Shown here in pieces: positions 19,594-28,644 of a stretch of DNA of 64,000 nucleotides. Made by a program: the position numbers and the translations under genes. Under the pieces are notes generated by a model that was not told where the DNA came from, made no database searches, and worked only from the letters and a program-made list of their open reading frames with translations. Source of the stretch: Thermodesulfovibrio sp. 3462-1 (lineage in GTDB: Bacteria; Nitrospirota; Thermodesulfovibrionia; Thermodesulfovibrionales; Thermodesulfovibrionaceae); the NCBI RefSeq assembly GCF_040451425.1, contig NZ_CP144374.1:1094501-1158500 (forward strand). The letters run 5' to 3'. The number at the start of each line of letters is the position of its first letter. Position 1 is the stretch's first letter.

Positions 19594-20504
19594 ATTTAGA
19601 ATTCATAATATATTCATCGATTGTAAATATATTTGTTGTTTTGTTATTATCTCCATTTTTTGATGGATTCACAAGAAAAGTAAGAGCATTGATACAAAGC
19701 AGAGTAGGACCTCCTCCATTTCAATCATATTATGACATTGTCAAGTTAATGGGTAAGGAAGATCTCAAATCAACTATAAATCCACTCTTCAGACTTTCAC
19801 CTTATCTTTCTGTTGTAAGCATTGGGATGGCATCTCTTTTAATTCCCATAACAGGATTAATTCCTCCATTAAACTTTTGGGGAGATATATTTCTTTTCAT
19901 TTACATAATTACGGTTGTTGGAATAGCTATAATTATTACTGCCTCTGCATCAGAAAATCCCTTTGCTTACATTGGTGCTTCAAGAAAAATGATGCTACAT
20001 CTTTCAGTTGAGCCAATTCTTGCAATTGCTCTTATAACTGGTGCTATAAATGCTGGTTCATTTAAAATTGGAGAGATAGTAACATGGTATTATTCAAATG
20101 GTCCGAATGTATCTATGCTTCTTGCCACAGTATGTGTATTTCTTTCACTTCAGGCATTAATTGGTAAGATTCCTTTTGATATATCTGAAGCTGAACAGGA
20201 GATTGCAGAAGGAGTCTTGATTGAATTAAGTGGCCCCAAATACGCCTGTGTTAAATGGGCAAATATGTCAAGACAGGTTCTTTTCTGTCTTGTTTTTACT
20301 CAAATTTTTGTTCCGTGGACCCACTTAGAAAACTCTTTATTGAACACAGGTATTGCACTGATAAAGGTTACAGCGCTTGTTTTTGTAAGTACTCTTATTG
20401 AGGCTTTAAATCCAAGACTTAGAATTGACCAGGCGCTGAAATACAATCTGACTCTTGCTCTTTTTTCATTAACATCTATATTTCTTGCTCTTTTAGGAGT
20501 TTAA
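19590..20504 (+). CDS. hyfC: Hydrogenase membrane anchor subunit (NuoH-like, HyfC/HycD type)
   Basis: A 304-residue, eight-helix protein of the NuoH/HycD family, which links the soluble hydrogenase arm to the membrane arm. Recognisable family segments: FDGFTRKVRALIQSRVGPP near the N-terminus, SENPFAYIGASRKMMLHLSVEP in the middle, and IPFDISEAEQEIAEGVLIELSG, the acidic loop near the quinone-site equivalent. It overlaps hyfB by four bases. Confidence 0.94.
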   Translation: MNLEFIIYSSIVNIFVVLLLSPFFDGFTRKVRALIQSRVGPPPFQSYYDIVKLMGKEDLKSTINPLFRLSPYLSVVSIGMASLLIPITGLIPPLNFWGDIFLFIYIITVVGIAIIITASASENPFAYIGASRKMMLHLSVEPILAIALITGAINAGSFKIGEIVTWYYSNGPNVSMLLATVCVFLSLQALIGKIPFDISEAEQEIAEGVLIELSGPKYACVKWANMSRQVLFCLVFTQIFVPWTHLENSLLNTGIALIKVTALVFVSTLIEALNPRLRIDQALKYNLTLALFSLTSIFLALLGV

Positions 20505-20505
20505 T

Positions 20506-21156
20506 ATGGCAATGATCTATATAGCAATTTTATTTTTTACTCTTCTTGCAGGTGAAGTCAAAAATTTGAAAATTTCAGTTTTAAGCCTTATACCTCATTG
20601 TCTTTTTATTGTTATCGCAGTTTTTACCATTGCATATATAAATGAAATATCATCTCTCTATCTAATAGGAACAGTTGACTTGCTTGTAAGAGCTATTTTA
20701 ATGCCTGTTTTTCTATTTAAGTGTCTGAAAAATAGAGTTGAAACAGAAGAAAAACCATCAATATCCCTTCCTCTTTCTATAGCTTTATCAATAGTTGTTC
20801 TTTCTGTTGGTTATCATTTTATTGAAATATTCAAAACCTCTCAATTACATCAAGTGCTTTCAAGTTTTCCCTGCGGATTAACTCTTTTTATTTATGGTTT
20901 ATATCTTCTTCTATCAAAAAAAGACATGGTTAAAATGATCATAAGCTTTTTCATTATTGAAAATGGCATTCACTTCCTGATAATAAGCATGATTCCTCAT
21001 ATGTCCAAACTTATTGAAATTCTATTAACTTTCAATTTTATTGTTGCAGTGCTGTTTTTTGTTTATCTTACTGTTAGGTTAAATGAAGTGTTTGTTCAAG
21101 AAGAAATTAAAAAATTCAAAGAATCAAAATCCCAGAGGACGAACAATGAAACTTGA
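20506..21156 (+). CDS. hyfE: Hydrogenase membrane subunit (HyfE type)
   Basis: A 216-residue, very hydrophobic protein with about six membrane segments, in the position of HyfE. The segment SKKDMVKMIISFFIIENG resembles NuoK/HyfE proteins, including the membrane Glu. It follows hyfC by one base and overlaps the start of hyfF. Family placement rests partly on context. Confidence 0.8.
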   Translation: MAMIYIAILFFTLLAGEVKNLKISVLSLIPHCLFIVIAVFTIAYINEISSLYLIGTVDLLVRAILMPVFLFKCLKNRVETEEKPSISLPLSIALSIVVLSVGYHFIEIFKTSQLHQVLSSFPCGLTLFIYGLYLLLSKKDMVKMIISFFIIENGIHFLIISMIPHMSKLIEILLTFNFIVAVLFFVYLTVRLNEVFVQEEIKKFKESKSQRTNNET

Positions 21157-22600
21157 TGTGATATTTACTTTAAGTTTTGTTGCTCCAGCTTTAGGCTCTT
21201 TAATAATTTTCTTTTTTGGTAAAAGAGGATTACTAAAAGAATTTGTTTGTATTTCCTCAATAATTTTGTCTCTACTGGGCACAGCTCTATCATGGAATTC
21301 ATTGGCTTTATCAGATCAAAAAGCTTTATGGTATGGACAGATCTTTTACATCGATGGATTAAGCATAATCATGCAGTTAATGGTTGAGTTTGTGACTCTG
21401 ATGGTGATTTTATATTCGCCTAAATACATTGCCAGGGTTTATAGCCACAGAAAAGAAAATTTTCATACTTATTACAGTATGATAATTCTCGGAGCAGCAT
21501 TTATGAATCTTGCATTCAGTCTGAATAATCTTTTCTTGGTTTATATTGCCCTTGAGTTGAGCAGCATTCTTTCAGTTTATCTTATTGTTTTTAAATTAAA
21601 TAAGGAATCATTGAGAGCTGGTTTTAAATACTTTATTTTAGTCAATGTAGGCATTCTTTTCAGTTTACTCGGAATTATTTTACTTTTTTACTCAACAGGG
21701 AGTCTTGTAACAGTAAGTAACATTGGAGAAGTTATTAAGAACCTTCCCAGAAATATAGCTTTACTGTCTGGATTTTTATTTATTGTCGGATTTTTTACAA
21801 AGGCAGGATTAATTCCATTTCATCTGTGGTTGCCTGACTCCTATGCAGAATCACCTTCAGCTGTAACAGTATTCTTAGCCGGTGCAGTAACAAAGCTTGG
21901 ATTTTATGGATTACTCAGAACTGTAACAGTGTTGTCTTTTAATTATGAAGAAATAAAGCATCTGGTGATAACACTTGCATCATTAAGTATGTTGGCTGGA
22001 GCTATTCTTGCATTTAATCAAAGGGATATTAAAAAAATGATTGCATACATAAGTATAAGTGAAATGGGATTTATAGTATCAGCTTTAGTTTTAAAAACAT
22101 ATGAAGGAATCTTTGGAGGCCTTTTCCATCTTATTAATCATACACTTATGAAAGGAGTTCTGTTCTTTTCAGTAGGTGCAATAATTTATGCTACTGGAAG
22201 TAAAAAAATTGAGGAAATAAGAGAATTGATAGGAAAAGTGCCAGCCATTACGATATTCTTTTTCATTGGTTCACTGGCAGTAGGAGGAATGCCTCTTTTT
22301 GCAAGCTTCTTAAGTTCAATTACAATATTTATTTCACTTGCCAGTGAAGGCTTTTTATGGGTATCAATAATTTTAATTATATCAGAGTTTGTCTGCACTA
22401 TTGCTCTTTTAAAAACTGCCATATCAATATTTTGGCAAAAAAAAGAAAAAAGCGAGTTATTCAAAAGTTCTATACCTTTTTCAATGATATTTTGCACTGC
22501 AGTGTTTGTAATTTTGGTTATAATTTTTGGAATTTACCCAGAAATTATTTATCCTGTGATTGACATTGCAGCAAGAGGAATTATTAAAATAGCGGGTTAA
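21146..22600 (+). CDS. hyfF: Hydrogenase antiporter-like membrane subunit (HyfF type)
   Basis: A 484-residue NuoL/M/N-type subunit. I place the start at ATG 21146 (MKLDVIFTLSFV), with AGAGGA 6 bases upstream; the longer frame from 21083 would overlap hyfE by 74 bases and adds a charged, non-membrane head. Motifs include FLVYIALELSSILSVYL, GFFTKAGLIPFHLWLPDSYAE and GLFHLINHTLMKGVLFF. It is the third antiporter-like subunit. Confidence 0.9.
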   Translation: MKLDVIFTLSFVAPALGSLIIFFFGKRGLLKEFVCISSIILSLLGTALSWNSLALSDQKALWYGQIFYIDGLSIIMQLMVEFVTLMVILYSPKYIARVYSHRKENFHTYYSMIILGAAFMNLAFSLNNLFLVYIALELSSILSVYLIVFKLNKESLRAGFKYFILVNVGILFSLLGIILLFYSTGSLVTVSNIGEVIKNLPRNIALLSGFLFIVGFFTKAGLIPFHLWLPDSYAESPSAVTVFLAGAVTKLGFYGLLRTVTVLSFNYEEIKHLVITLASLSMLAGAILAFNQRDIKKMIAYISISEMGFIVSALVLKTYEGIFGGLFHLINHTLMKGVLFFSVGAIIYATGSKKIEEIRELIGKVPAITIFFFIGSLAVGGMPLFASFLSSITIFISLASEGFLWVSIILIISEFVCTIALLKTAISIFWQKKEKSELFKSSIPFSMIFCTAVFVILVIIFGIYPEIIYPVIDIAARGIIKIAG

Positions 22601-22612
22601 AGGAGGCTTAAA

Positions 22613-23083
22613 ATGTCCTTACTTAAAAAATTAGCTCAAAAGGCACTCAAAAAATCAATATGGATATTTCATGTAAACACTGGAGCATGTAATGGTTGCG
22701 ATATAGAACTCCTTGATATTCTTACTCCTTACTATGACATTGAAAGATTTGGTATGAAAATAGTGAGTTCTCCACGTCATGCAGATGCGCTTGTTATTTC
22801 AGGACCTGTAACAAGACCTACTGTAGAGTTTGTTAAATCAGTTTATGAAGCAACTCCTGAACCAAAGATTGTTATTGCTCTTGGCTCCTGTGCCATAGCA
22901 GGTGGTATCTGGTTTGACACCTATAATGTAGTTGGCGGAGTTGATAAAGTGATTCCTGTAAATCTATATATACCTGGATGTCCTCCAAGACCAGAGGGTA
23001 TTATCTTTGGAATTGCTCAGGCAGTTGGGATATCAAAAAAGAAAATCAAACCTATTGTAGCTGAACAAATTGGAATTGAATGA
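22613..23083 (+). CDS. hyfI: Group 4 [NiFe] hydrogenase small subunit (NuoB-like, HyfI/HycG type)
   Basis: A 156-residue electron-transfer subunit. It has the proximal [4Fe-4S] ligands GACNGCD, the Cys in IALGSCAIAGG, and GCPPRPEGI, the standard NuoB/HycG pattern, with no extra medial or distal clusters. AAAGGAGG precedes the ATG. Its end overlaps the start of the protease gene by 14 bases. Confidence 0.95.
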   Translation: MSLLKKLAQKALKKSIWIFHVNTGACNGCDIELLDILTPYYDIERFGMKIVSSPRHADALVISGPVTRPTVEFVKSVYEATPEPKIVIALGSCAIAGGIWFDTYNVVGGVDKVIPVNLYIPGCPPRPEGIIFGIAQAVGISKKKIKPIVAEQIGIE

Positions 23084-23534
23084 ATTTTTAAATAACATCA
23101 AAGGGAAAGTTATCATCGCAGGAATAGGTAATCCTTTAAGAGGAGATGATGCGGTAGGGTTATATATTGTTAAAGAATTAAAAAATAAAATCAATGCTGT
23201 TTTAATTGATTGTGAAGACAGGCTTGAAAGATTTATTGAAGAAATAATTCAGCATAAACCAGATACAATCATTTTTATTGATGCTTTACATATGCATCAT
23301 GAACCTGGCTGTGTAGTTTTTTTATCAGAAGAAAATTTGCAGCATCCAGAAATATCAACCCATCAGACTAATCTCAAAATGTGTATTGAATATATAAAAG
23401 CAAGAATTAAAACTAAAATTTTCATAATTGGCATTCAACCTGAAAATACAAATTTCGGAAACTCAATGAGTGAAAGAGTTTTAAATGTAGCAAAAATTTT
23501 AAAAGATATTTTAATTCAAGAAATAGGAAAATGA
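23070..23534 (+). CDS. hycI: Hydrogenase maturation protease (HycI family)
   Basis: A 154-residue endopeptidase that trims the C-terminus of the large subunit after nickel insertion. It has GIGNPLRGDDAVG at the N-terminus, FIDALHM in the middle and a His in STHQTNLKM, matching the nickel-sensing residues of HycI/HybD. Its place at the end of the operon points to the large subunit at 13957 as substrate. No hyp genes or formate dehydrogenase are in the window. Confidence 0.92.
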   Translation: MELNEFLNNIKGKVIIAGIGNPLRGDDAVGLYIVKELKNKINAVLIDCEDRLERFIEEIIQHKPDTIIFIDALHMHHEPGCVVFLSEENLQHPEISTHQTNLKMCIEYIKARIKTKIFIIGIQPENTNFGNSMSERVLNVAKILKDILIQEIGK

Positions 23535-23543
23535 AAAAAATTT

Positions 23544-26500
23544 TTAATGAGTTCTTGTTCTTATAATCTGCCTGTATAAATCATAAAGTATTGTTTTATA
23601 ATCAATCATACCTTCTTCAACTTTATCCATAAAGGCTTCAAGCTGCTGTGTAAAATCTTCGGAAACAAAATTTTTTATTTTTTCTCTATTATTTAAGTAA
23701 GAATACACTGCTTTGCCAAGCTCTGTAGGGATAAGAAATCCTTTAGAGTCAATAACATATTTTCTCTCAACGAGCTTTTCAACAATACTTGCATAAGTTG
23801 AAGGTCTTCCAATTCCTTTTTCCTTCATTTTTGCTACAAGTTCGCTGTAAGTGTAAGGATAAACTTTTGGTTGCTGTTTAAACTGTTTTGTATTTTCTAC
23901 ATTGAAAATACCTTTGATTTCTGGATAGGTTTCAATTTTTAAAATTCTGTTCCAGCCATCTTCAATTATTTCAGTTCGCAAATTTATTTTCTGTTCTTTA
24001 TTCAATGCCTTAATCAGCATTTCACTGTATTTAGATTTAACTGGCTTCATCTGACTTGCAATAAATCTCTTAAAAATCATTTCATAAAGAAGAAGATGTT
24101 CCTTACTGAGACCTTCAATTTGGCCAGTTATAAGCATTGAGTTTAATTCCTCTGGTTCAATGGATTTTGTAGGCCTAATGCATTCATGAGCTCCTCCTTC
24201 AGCCCAGTTTCTCGGGGAAAAATATTCCAATCCAAATTCCTCTTTTATGAATTCTTTTGCTACATTAATTCCAGCATCAGAAACTCTTTGAGAATCTGTC
24301 CTGTGATAGGTTATAAATCCAAGTTCAAAAAGAGTTTGAGCAAGCTGCATTGTTTTTGGCAGAGAAAATTTATAAAAATCTCCTGCATCTTTAAGCATTG
24401 TATCAGTTCTGTAAGGAGTTTGTGGTAGCTCTATTTTTTCTTCTTCTGAAACAATTTCAATCTGAACTTCTTTTATACTGTTAAAAAAATTTATAGCTTC
24501 TTGTTTATCCTCAAAGTCAAAACTGACTCGCAGTTTTTTATTATTTCTTTCTATGAAAAACAAAACCTTATAAATTTTTTCCCTGTAATTTTTTTCTCTG
24601 TCAATTATCCATCCTAAAACAGGAGTTTGAACTCTTCCTGCTGAAAGTGTTTGTTTTCCAAAATTTTTTTGAAGCAGCTGAGAAAACTCAAAACCAACCC
24701 ATCTGTCAGCAATTCTTCGGACAACTTGAGCTTTAACGAGATTTAAGTTAAAATCTCTTGGTTCTTTTAATGCTCTAATTATTGCTTTTTTTGTAACTTC
24801 GTGAAATTCCATTCTTTTTATATCGCTAACATAAGGTTTTAAAATCTCATGAATATCCCAGCTAATTTTTTCTCCTTCTGTATCAGGATCAGTAGCAATA
24901 AGAATTTGTTCTGCTTCTATGGCTATTTTTCTTATGCTTTTGATAATTGGTTCTTTACCTTCAATAGCTTCATAAATTGGAACAATTTCTTTGTCTACCA
25001 GAACTCCATAAAAAGCTTCATTTTTTACCAGATCAAGGATGTGTCCATAGGAAGATGTTATCATTATGTACCTATCTTCAATAGATGTTTCAAAAATGTC
25101 GTGGTCAAAAACTTTTCTTCTTACAGGTTTGCCAAAAAAGTTTGCAATAGTTTTTGCTTTATTGGGGGACTCCACGATTATTAAAACAGGTTTAAGAAGA
25201 TCTGTGCTGGGTTGAAATTTTCTGTGGTTTAAAAATTCTTTAATTTTTATCCTGTCTTCATCAATTTCTTTTAATGTGCTATCTAAATCTATCTCTGAAA
25301 CGGATAAAAACTTTATTTCATCATTGAACCATCTTACTTTTTTGGCAAGATGTTTGAATGTGGCTCTGTCATCTACCAGGATCAGAGAAAGTCCCTTTGT
25401 TATTCCACCAGCATACATCCGTGAAGTTCTTCCGCTTGCCTGCAGATACCCTGTAGCATCAGATACTGTCATAAAATAACCTTCTTTAGTGAATTTAAGT
25501 GTTATCTCATCAGAGGAGTTTAGTAAATCCAGAACTTCTTTTGATGATAAAAATTTACCAATTTCCTCAGTCAGATTTTCTATTTTTTGTTTTAAAGATG
25601 GTTTAACTTCAACAAAATTTAGGTGTTGATATTTTCTCAGTTGACTGATCCAGCTGTTTATTTTCTGTGTGTATTCAGGAAGTTTTTTAACAATAAAAGA
25701 ACGAATTGAAGATACTGCCCATAAGAGATGATTCAGATTTGATTCAAATTTTAAAGAGATAACAATTTTGGGAACTCCGTAAAAAAGAGCATATCTGACA
25801 ACATGGGGCATATCAAATCCGCGAGCTAAGGGATTTTTATAAGAGGCTATGCCAACAAGAACATCTATTTTACCTTTTTCAAAACGAGATATCGTTGTAT
25901 TATTTAATGTTTCATAGGATGCAGCTTTTATCCCATTTTTCTTAAGTTCATGCATAATTTCATCTATTGCTTCTCTGCCTTTGTCTGAGGAAAGAAAAAC
26001 CAATCCTCCTTTGCCAAGTTTTTTAATCCATTCAACTAAAGAACCTTCTTCAGTAAAGGCATCAACAACATTTCTTAAATAAAATGTAGGAGTGCCAACT
26101 TCAAATCCCAGAAGTTCACGAAAAAGTTTTACTCTATTGGAACGAGGTTGAGTGGTGGCAGAAGATATTACAAGCACGCCTTTTTTATAATTTTTTACAT
26201 TATCAAGCTCCTTCTGAATTTCCTTGAGTTTTTCCCAGTCAGTATCAGTTTTTTTAGCCTTTGCTTTAAGCAAAATAAGTTCAAAAGCTTTTGCAATGTC
26301 AGATTGACAAAATCCGAGCAAATGGAGAACTTTGTCAACATTTTTCGCTGTTTTTAAGAAGGAATCAACATCGTCAACAAAAATAAAACTAAAGTTTCTG
26401 GGAAGTATTTCCTGATTTTTATACAGAAACATTGATGTGGTAACGAGAACCTTGAAATTCTCTTTTTTTAATCTTTCCTTAAGTTTTGCAGTTATTTCAT

Positions 26501-26942
26501 TAAAAGCAAGAATTTCATCTTTAAGCCCAAAATCTTTTAAACGCTCACAGACCTGTTCAACAAGAAGCTTTGTTGGCACAATAATGTATGACTTTTTATT
26601 TTCTTTTGCAAGATATGATGCCACGGAGATTCCAAATGAAGTTTTACCAACTCCTGTTGGTGCTAAAAGAGCAAAAGAAATGCCTGAAAAAACTCTTTTT
26701 GCCCATGTTTTCTGAAGACTCCAGGGTTTTAATTTTAAATGATTTTCAAAGTGTTTTTCCCATTTTTGAACATCTTCATTGATTCGACAAATTTCTTTGT
26801 AATTTCCTGCTTTTATAAATTTACAGGGATCAGCATCCTGTTGAGGAAGGCATTTTTCGCAGGGAATGCCCTTTTGCAGTCTTTGAGAATTTATCTCACC
26901 ACCGCAGTTAGGGCACAGGCCTTTAAACAGGCTTGGAATCAT
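23544..26942 (-). CDS. rgy: Reverse gyrase
   Basis: A 1,132-residue fusion of a helicase-like and a type IA topoisomerase module that adds positive supercoils to DNA using ATP. In order: an N-terminal zinc finger (CPNCGGEI ... CEKC), Walker A APTGVGKTSFG near residue 95, VDDVDS near 190, SGRTSRMYAGG near 505, a Toprim start LIVESPNKAKTIANFFG near 590, TDPDTEGEKISWD near 682, the active-site Tyr in YHRTDSQR near 878 and GRPSTYASIVEKL. All catalytic motifs are intact and the length is normal. Reverse gyrase is known almost only from thermophiles and hyperthermophiles. The start overlaps the tail of an acyl-CoA ligase remnant; the gene converges on the hydrogenase operon with a 9-base gap. Confidence 0.97.
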   Translation of the reverse strand: MIPSLFKGLCPNCGGEINSQRLQKGIPCEKCLPQQDADPCKFIKAGNYKEICRINEDVQKWEKHFENHLKLKPWSLQKTWAKRVFSGISFALLAPTGVGKTSFGISVASYLAKENKKSYIIVPTKLLVEQVCERLKDFGLKDEILAFNEITAKLKERLKKENFKVLVTTSMFLYKNQEILPRNFSFIFVDDVDSFLKTAKNVDKVLHLLGFCQSDIAKAFELILLKAKAKKTDTDWEKLKEIQKELDNVKNYKKGVLVISSATTQPRSNRVKLFRELLGFEVGTPTFYLRNVVDAFTEEGSLVEWIKKLGKGGLVFLSSDKGREAIDEIMHELKKNGIKAASYETLNNTTISRFEKGKIDVLVGIASYKNPLARGFDMPHVVRYALFYGVPKIVISLKFESNLNHLLWAVSSIRSFIVKKLPEYTQKINSWISQLRKYQHLNFVEVKPSLKQKIENLTEEIGKFLSSKEVLDLLNSSDEITLKFTKEGYFMTVSDATGYLQASGRTSRMYAGGITKGLSLILVDDRATFKHLAKKVRWFNDEIKFLSVSEIDLDSTLKEIDEDRIKIKEFLNHRKFQPSTDLLKPVLIIVESPNKAKTIANFFGKPVRRKVFDHDIFETSIEDRYIMITSSYGHILDLVKNEAFYGVLVDKEIVPIYEAIEGKEPIIKSIRKIAIEAEQILIATDPDTEGEKISWDIHEILKPYVSDIKRMEFHEVTKKAIIRALKEPRDFNLNLVKAQVVRRIADRWVGFEFSQLLQKNFGKQTLSAGRVQTPVLGWIIDREKNYREKIYKVLFFIERNNKKLRVSFDFEDKQEAINFFNSIKEVQIEIVSEEEKIELPQTPYRTDTMLKDAGDFYKFSLPKTMQLAQTLFELGFITYHRTDSQRVSDAGINVAKEFIKEEFGLEYFSPRNWAEGGAHECIRPTKSIEPEELNSMLITGQIEGLSKEHLLLYEMIFKRFIASQMKPVKSKYSEMLIKALNKEQKINLRTEIIEDGWNRILKIETYPEIKGIFNVENTKQFKQQPKVYPYTYSELVAKMKEKGIGRPSTYASIVEKLVERKYVIDSKGFLIPTELGKAVYSYLNNREKIKNFVSEDFTQQLEAFMDKVEEGMIDYKTILYDLYRQIIRTRTH

Positions 26943-27222
26943 ATAAAAGATTTTTATACTCCTCTTTTAATTTATATTTCTAAATCTTTCCACCTACTGT
27001 TTTTGAAAGACTTTCTATAAAAATTATAGCTTTAGGAATTTCATAAAAAGCAAGCTTTCCTCTACAAAAAGAGATTAGTTCTTTTTCTGTTGCTTTTTCC
27101 CCTACCAGAGCTTCTTTTTCAGGAAATGACCATGTAACTCTTTCAAGTACATCACCAACAGAAATTCTTTTCCATCTATTAATTGCTCTTCTTCCATATA
27201 ATGTAGTAACATCGATCTTCAT
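26923..27222 (-). pseudogene. Acyl-CoA ligase remnant: N- and C-terminal ends joined
   Basis: The first ~40 residues (TTLYGRRAINRWKRISVGDVL, then FPEKEALVG) look like the N-terminus of an AMP-forming acyl-CoA ligase. The next ~40 (KATEKELISFCRGKLAFYEIP, then FIESLSKTVGGKI) are the C-terminal end of the same family. The adenylation core of some 400 residues is gone. A TAG at 26980-26982 interrupts the usual GKI-x-KYKLKEEY tail, which continues in frame to TAA 26923-26925, inside the reverse gyrase start. A good GGGAG-type ribosome site remains upstream of ATG 27222. Confidence 0.72.
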
Positions 27223-27235
27223 ATTAAAACTCCCT

Positions 27236-28636
27236 TTAAAGCTTATACTGAATTTGCCATCTTATAAATGTGGCATTCTTTGCTTTTGATGTATAAAAGT
27301 CTTCAGGGATAAAATATTCAAACTGCAACAGTCCGTCAACATTTTTCGTAAACTGATATATCCCAAGAAAAGTTAACATATGACCCCTGTCATAACCATC
27401 ATTAGAAAACATCTGATTAAGAGGTGTTGCAGTGAAGTTTGTCTTTTTATCTGACCAGAGATGTTGATAAGAGAAACAAAGATTAGCATTTTTTGAAAGA
27501 TTTAAAGATAATTTTGTCACAATTTCCCTTAAATTTGTCCAGTATCCGGGAATCGGACCACCTTTTAACACAGTCTCTGGAATAACTATATATGCAAAAA
27601 GTTCATTTGTAAAGGCCCCCCTTGAAAAAGGTGGATTCCATGCTTCGTCTTTCCCGGTGTTTCTATTGTCTCCAGAAAGATAAACAAAGCCTATTTCAAT
27701 TTTTGGTGAAAGTTTTATTTGAGGGAAAGCTTTTGTTAAAAATACATATCCTCCAATACCTGTTTTACCTCTTCCATCAGAGTATTTACCAATCTGACGA
27801 GCAAGTTCTCCTCTTAAAGACCATTCTTCGTTTATTTTTAAAACTGCTCTCATTCCAAAAGTATGAAAATTAAGTTGAGGATTGGTAGCCCATTGATCCT
27901 CTGTTTTGTAAAGATAATAGGGCTCCAACATAAGTTTTTGAGAAAGTTTATTTCTTCCATAAATTAAAAAACCCTGTTCATGAGAGGCAGTGAGTCTTTT
28001 TTTATGATTTATATAAAGTCTGCTTGTTTCTTTTTCTGTGTCGTATACAGAAGGATGAAGACTTGGCAGATAAATATCAGTCCTTGGATTTGATATATAA
28101 ACAAAGTCAATTGTATGGTTTTCTACAATAATAAGTTGAAGTTTAACAGCATTGACATAAAAACTTCTTGAACCATCAGCCGGAGTTCCATCAAAAATTA
28201 TAAATCCCTCTCCATACATGTCTTTACCGAGAAAGTCCTGTCTTCCAATTCTTAAATTTACAGGTAAATCAAAGGGTTTTTTAAAATCTAAATAAAGATT
28301 GTCAATAAAAATTTCATCTTGATCAAGTCTTTTTAGATTTCTTTCATTATCAAGAGTAACTCTATAAGGACCTGCCACATGATATCTTGGCTCTGTTGCC
28401 AATCTTGCATAAAGCGAAATTTCTTTATTAAACTTAACATTGTCCCAGAGTTGGATCCTTAGTCTGAAATAGCTTCTGTCATCAGCTGCTGCACGGGTTG
28501 TTCCAAGGTAAATAAAATTATCAAGAATTTCCTGTCTAAGCCTTATTGAAGCACCAATTTCATTTTCAACAGCAAAAGCAAAAGAAGACGAAGACAATAT
28601 TAAAACTAAAAATAGAAAAATTACCCCATTTGACAC
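27236..28636 (-). CDS. Outer-membrane beta-barrel porin, alginate-export-like
   Basis: A 466-residue protein with a signal peptide (FLFLVLILSSSSFAFA). The rest has alternating aromatic and polar strands and the layout of alginate-export-type barrels (ASIRLRQEILDNFIYLG, YFRLRIQLW, LRIGRQDFLGKDMYGEGFIIFDGTPADGSR). It should sit in the outer membrane as a channel. It follows the acyl-CoA ligase gene by 8 bases in the same operon, so a link to uptake or export of a lipid-like substrate is plausible but not shown. Confidence 0.82.
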   Translation of the reverse strand: MSNGVIFLFLVLILSSSSFAFAVENEIGASIRLRQEILDNFIYLGTTRAAADDRSYFRLRIQLWDNVKFNKEISLYARLATEPRYHVAGPYRVTLDNERNLKRLDQDEIFIDNLYLDFKKPFDLPVNLRIGRQDFLGKDMYGEGFIIFDGTPADGSRSFYVNAVKLQLIIVENHTIDFVYISNPRTDIYLPSLHPSVYDTEKETSRLYINHKKRLTASHEQGFLIYGRNKLSQKLMLEPYYLYKTEDQWATNPQLNFHTFGMRAVLKINEEWSLRGELARQIGKYSDGRGKTGIGGYVFLTKAFPQIKLSPKIEIGFVYLSGDNRNTGKDEAWNPPFSRGAFTNELFAYIVIPETVLKGGPIPGYWTNLREIVTKLSLNLSKNANLCFSYQHLWSDKKTNFTATPLNQMFSNDGYDRGHMLTFLGIYQFTKNVDGLLQFEYFIPEDFYTSKAKNATFIRWQIQYKL

Positions 28637-28644
28637 CTCCTTGA

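Noticed and set aside
13957-22600. Respiratory complex I instead of a hydrogenase
   Set aside because: Both Ni-binding CxxC motifs are intact in the large subunit, a maturation protease is present and NuoA, J, E, F and G equivalents are missing.
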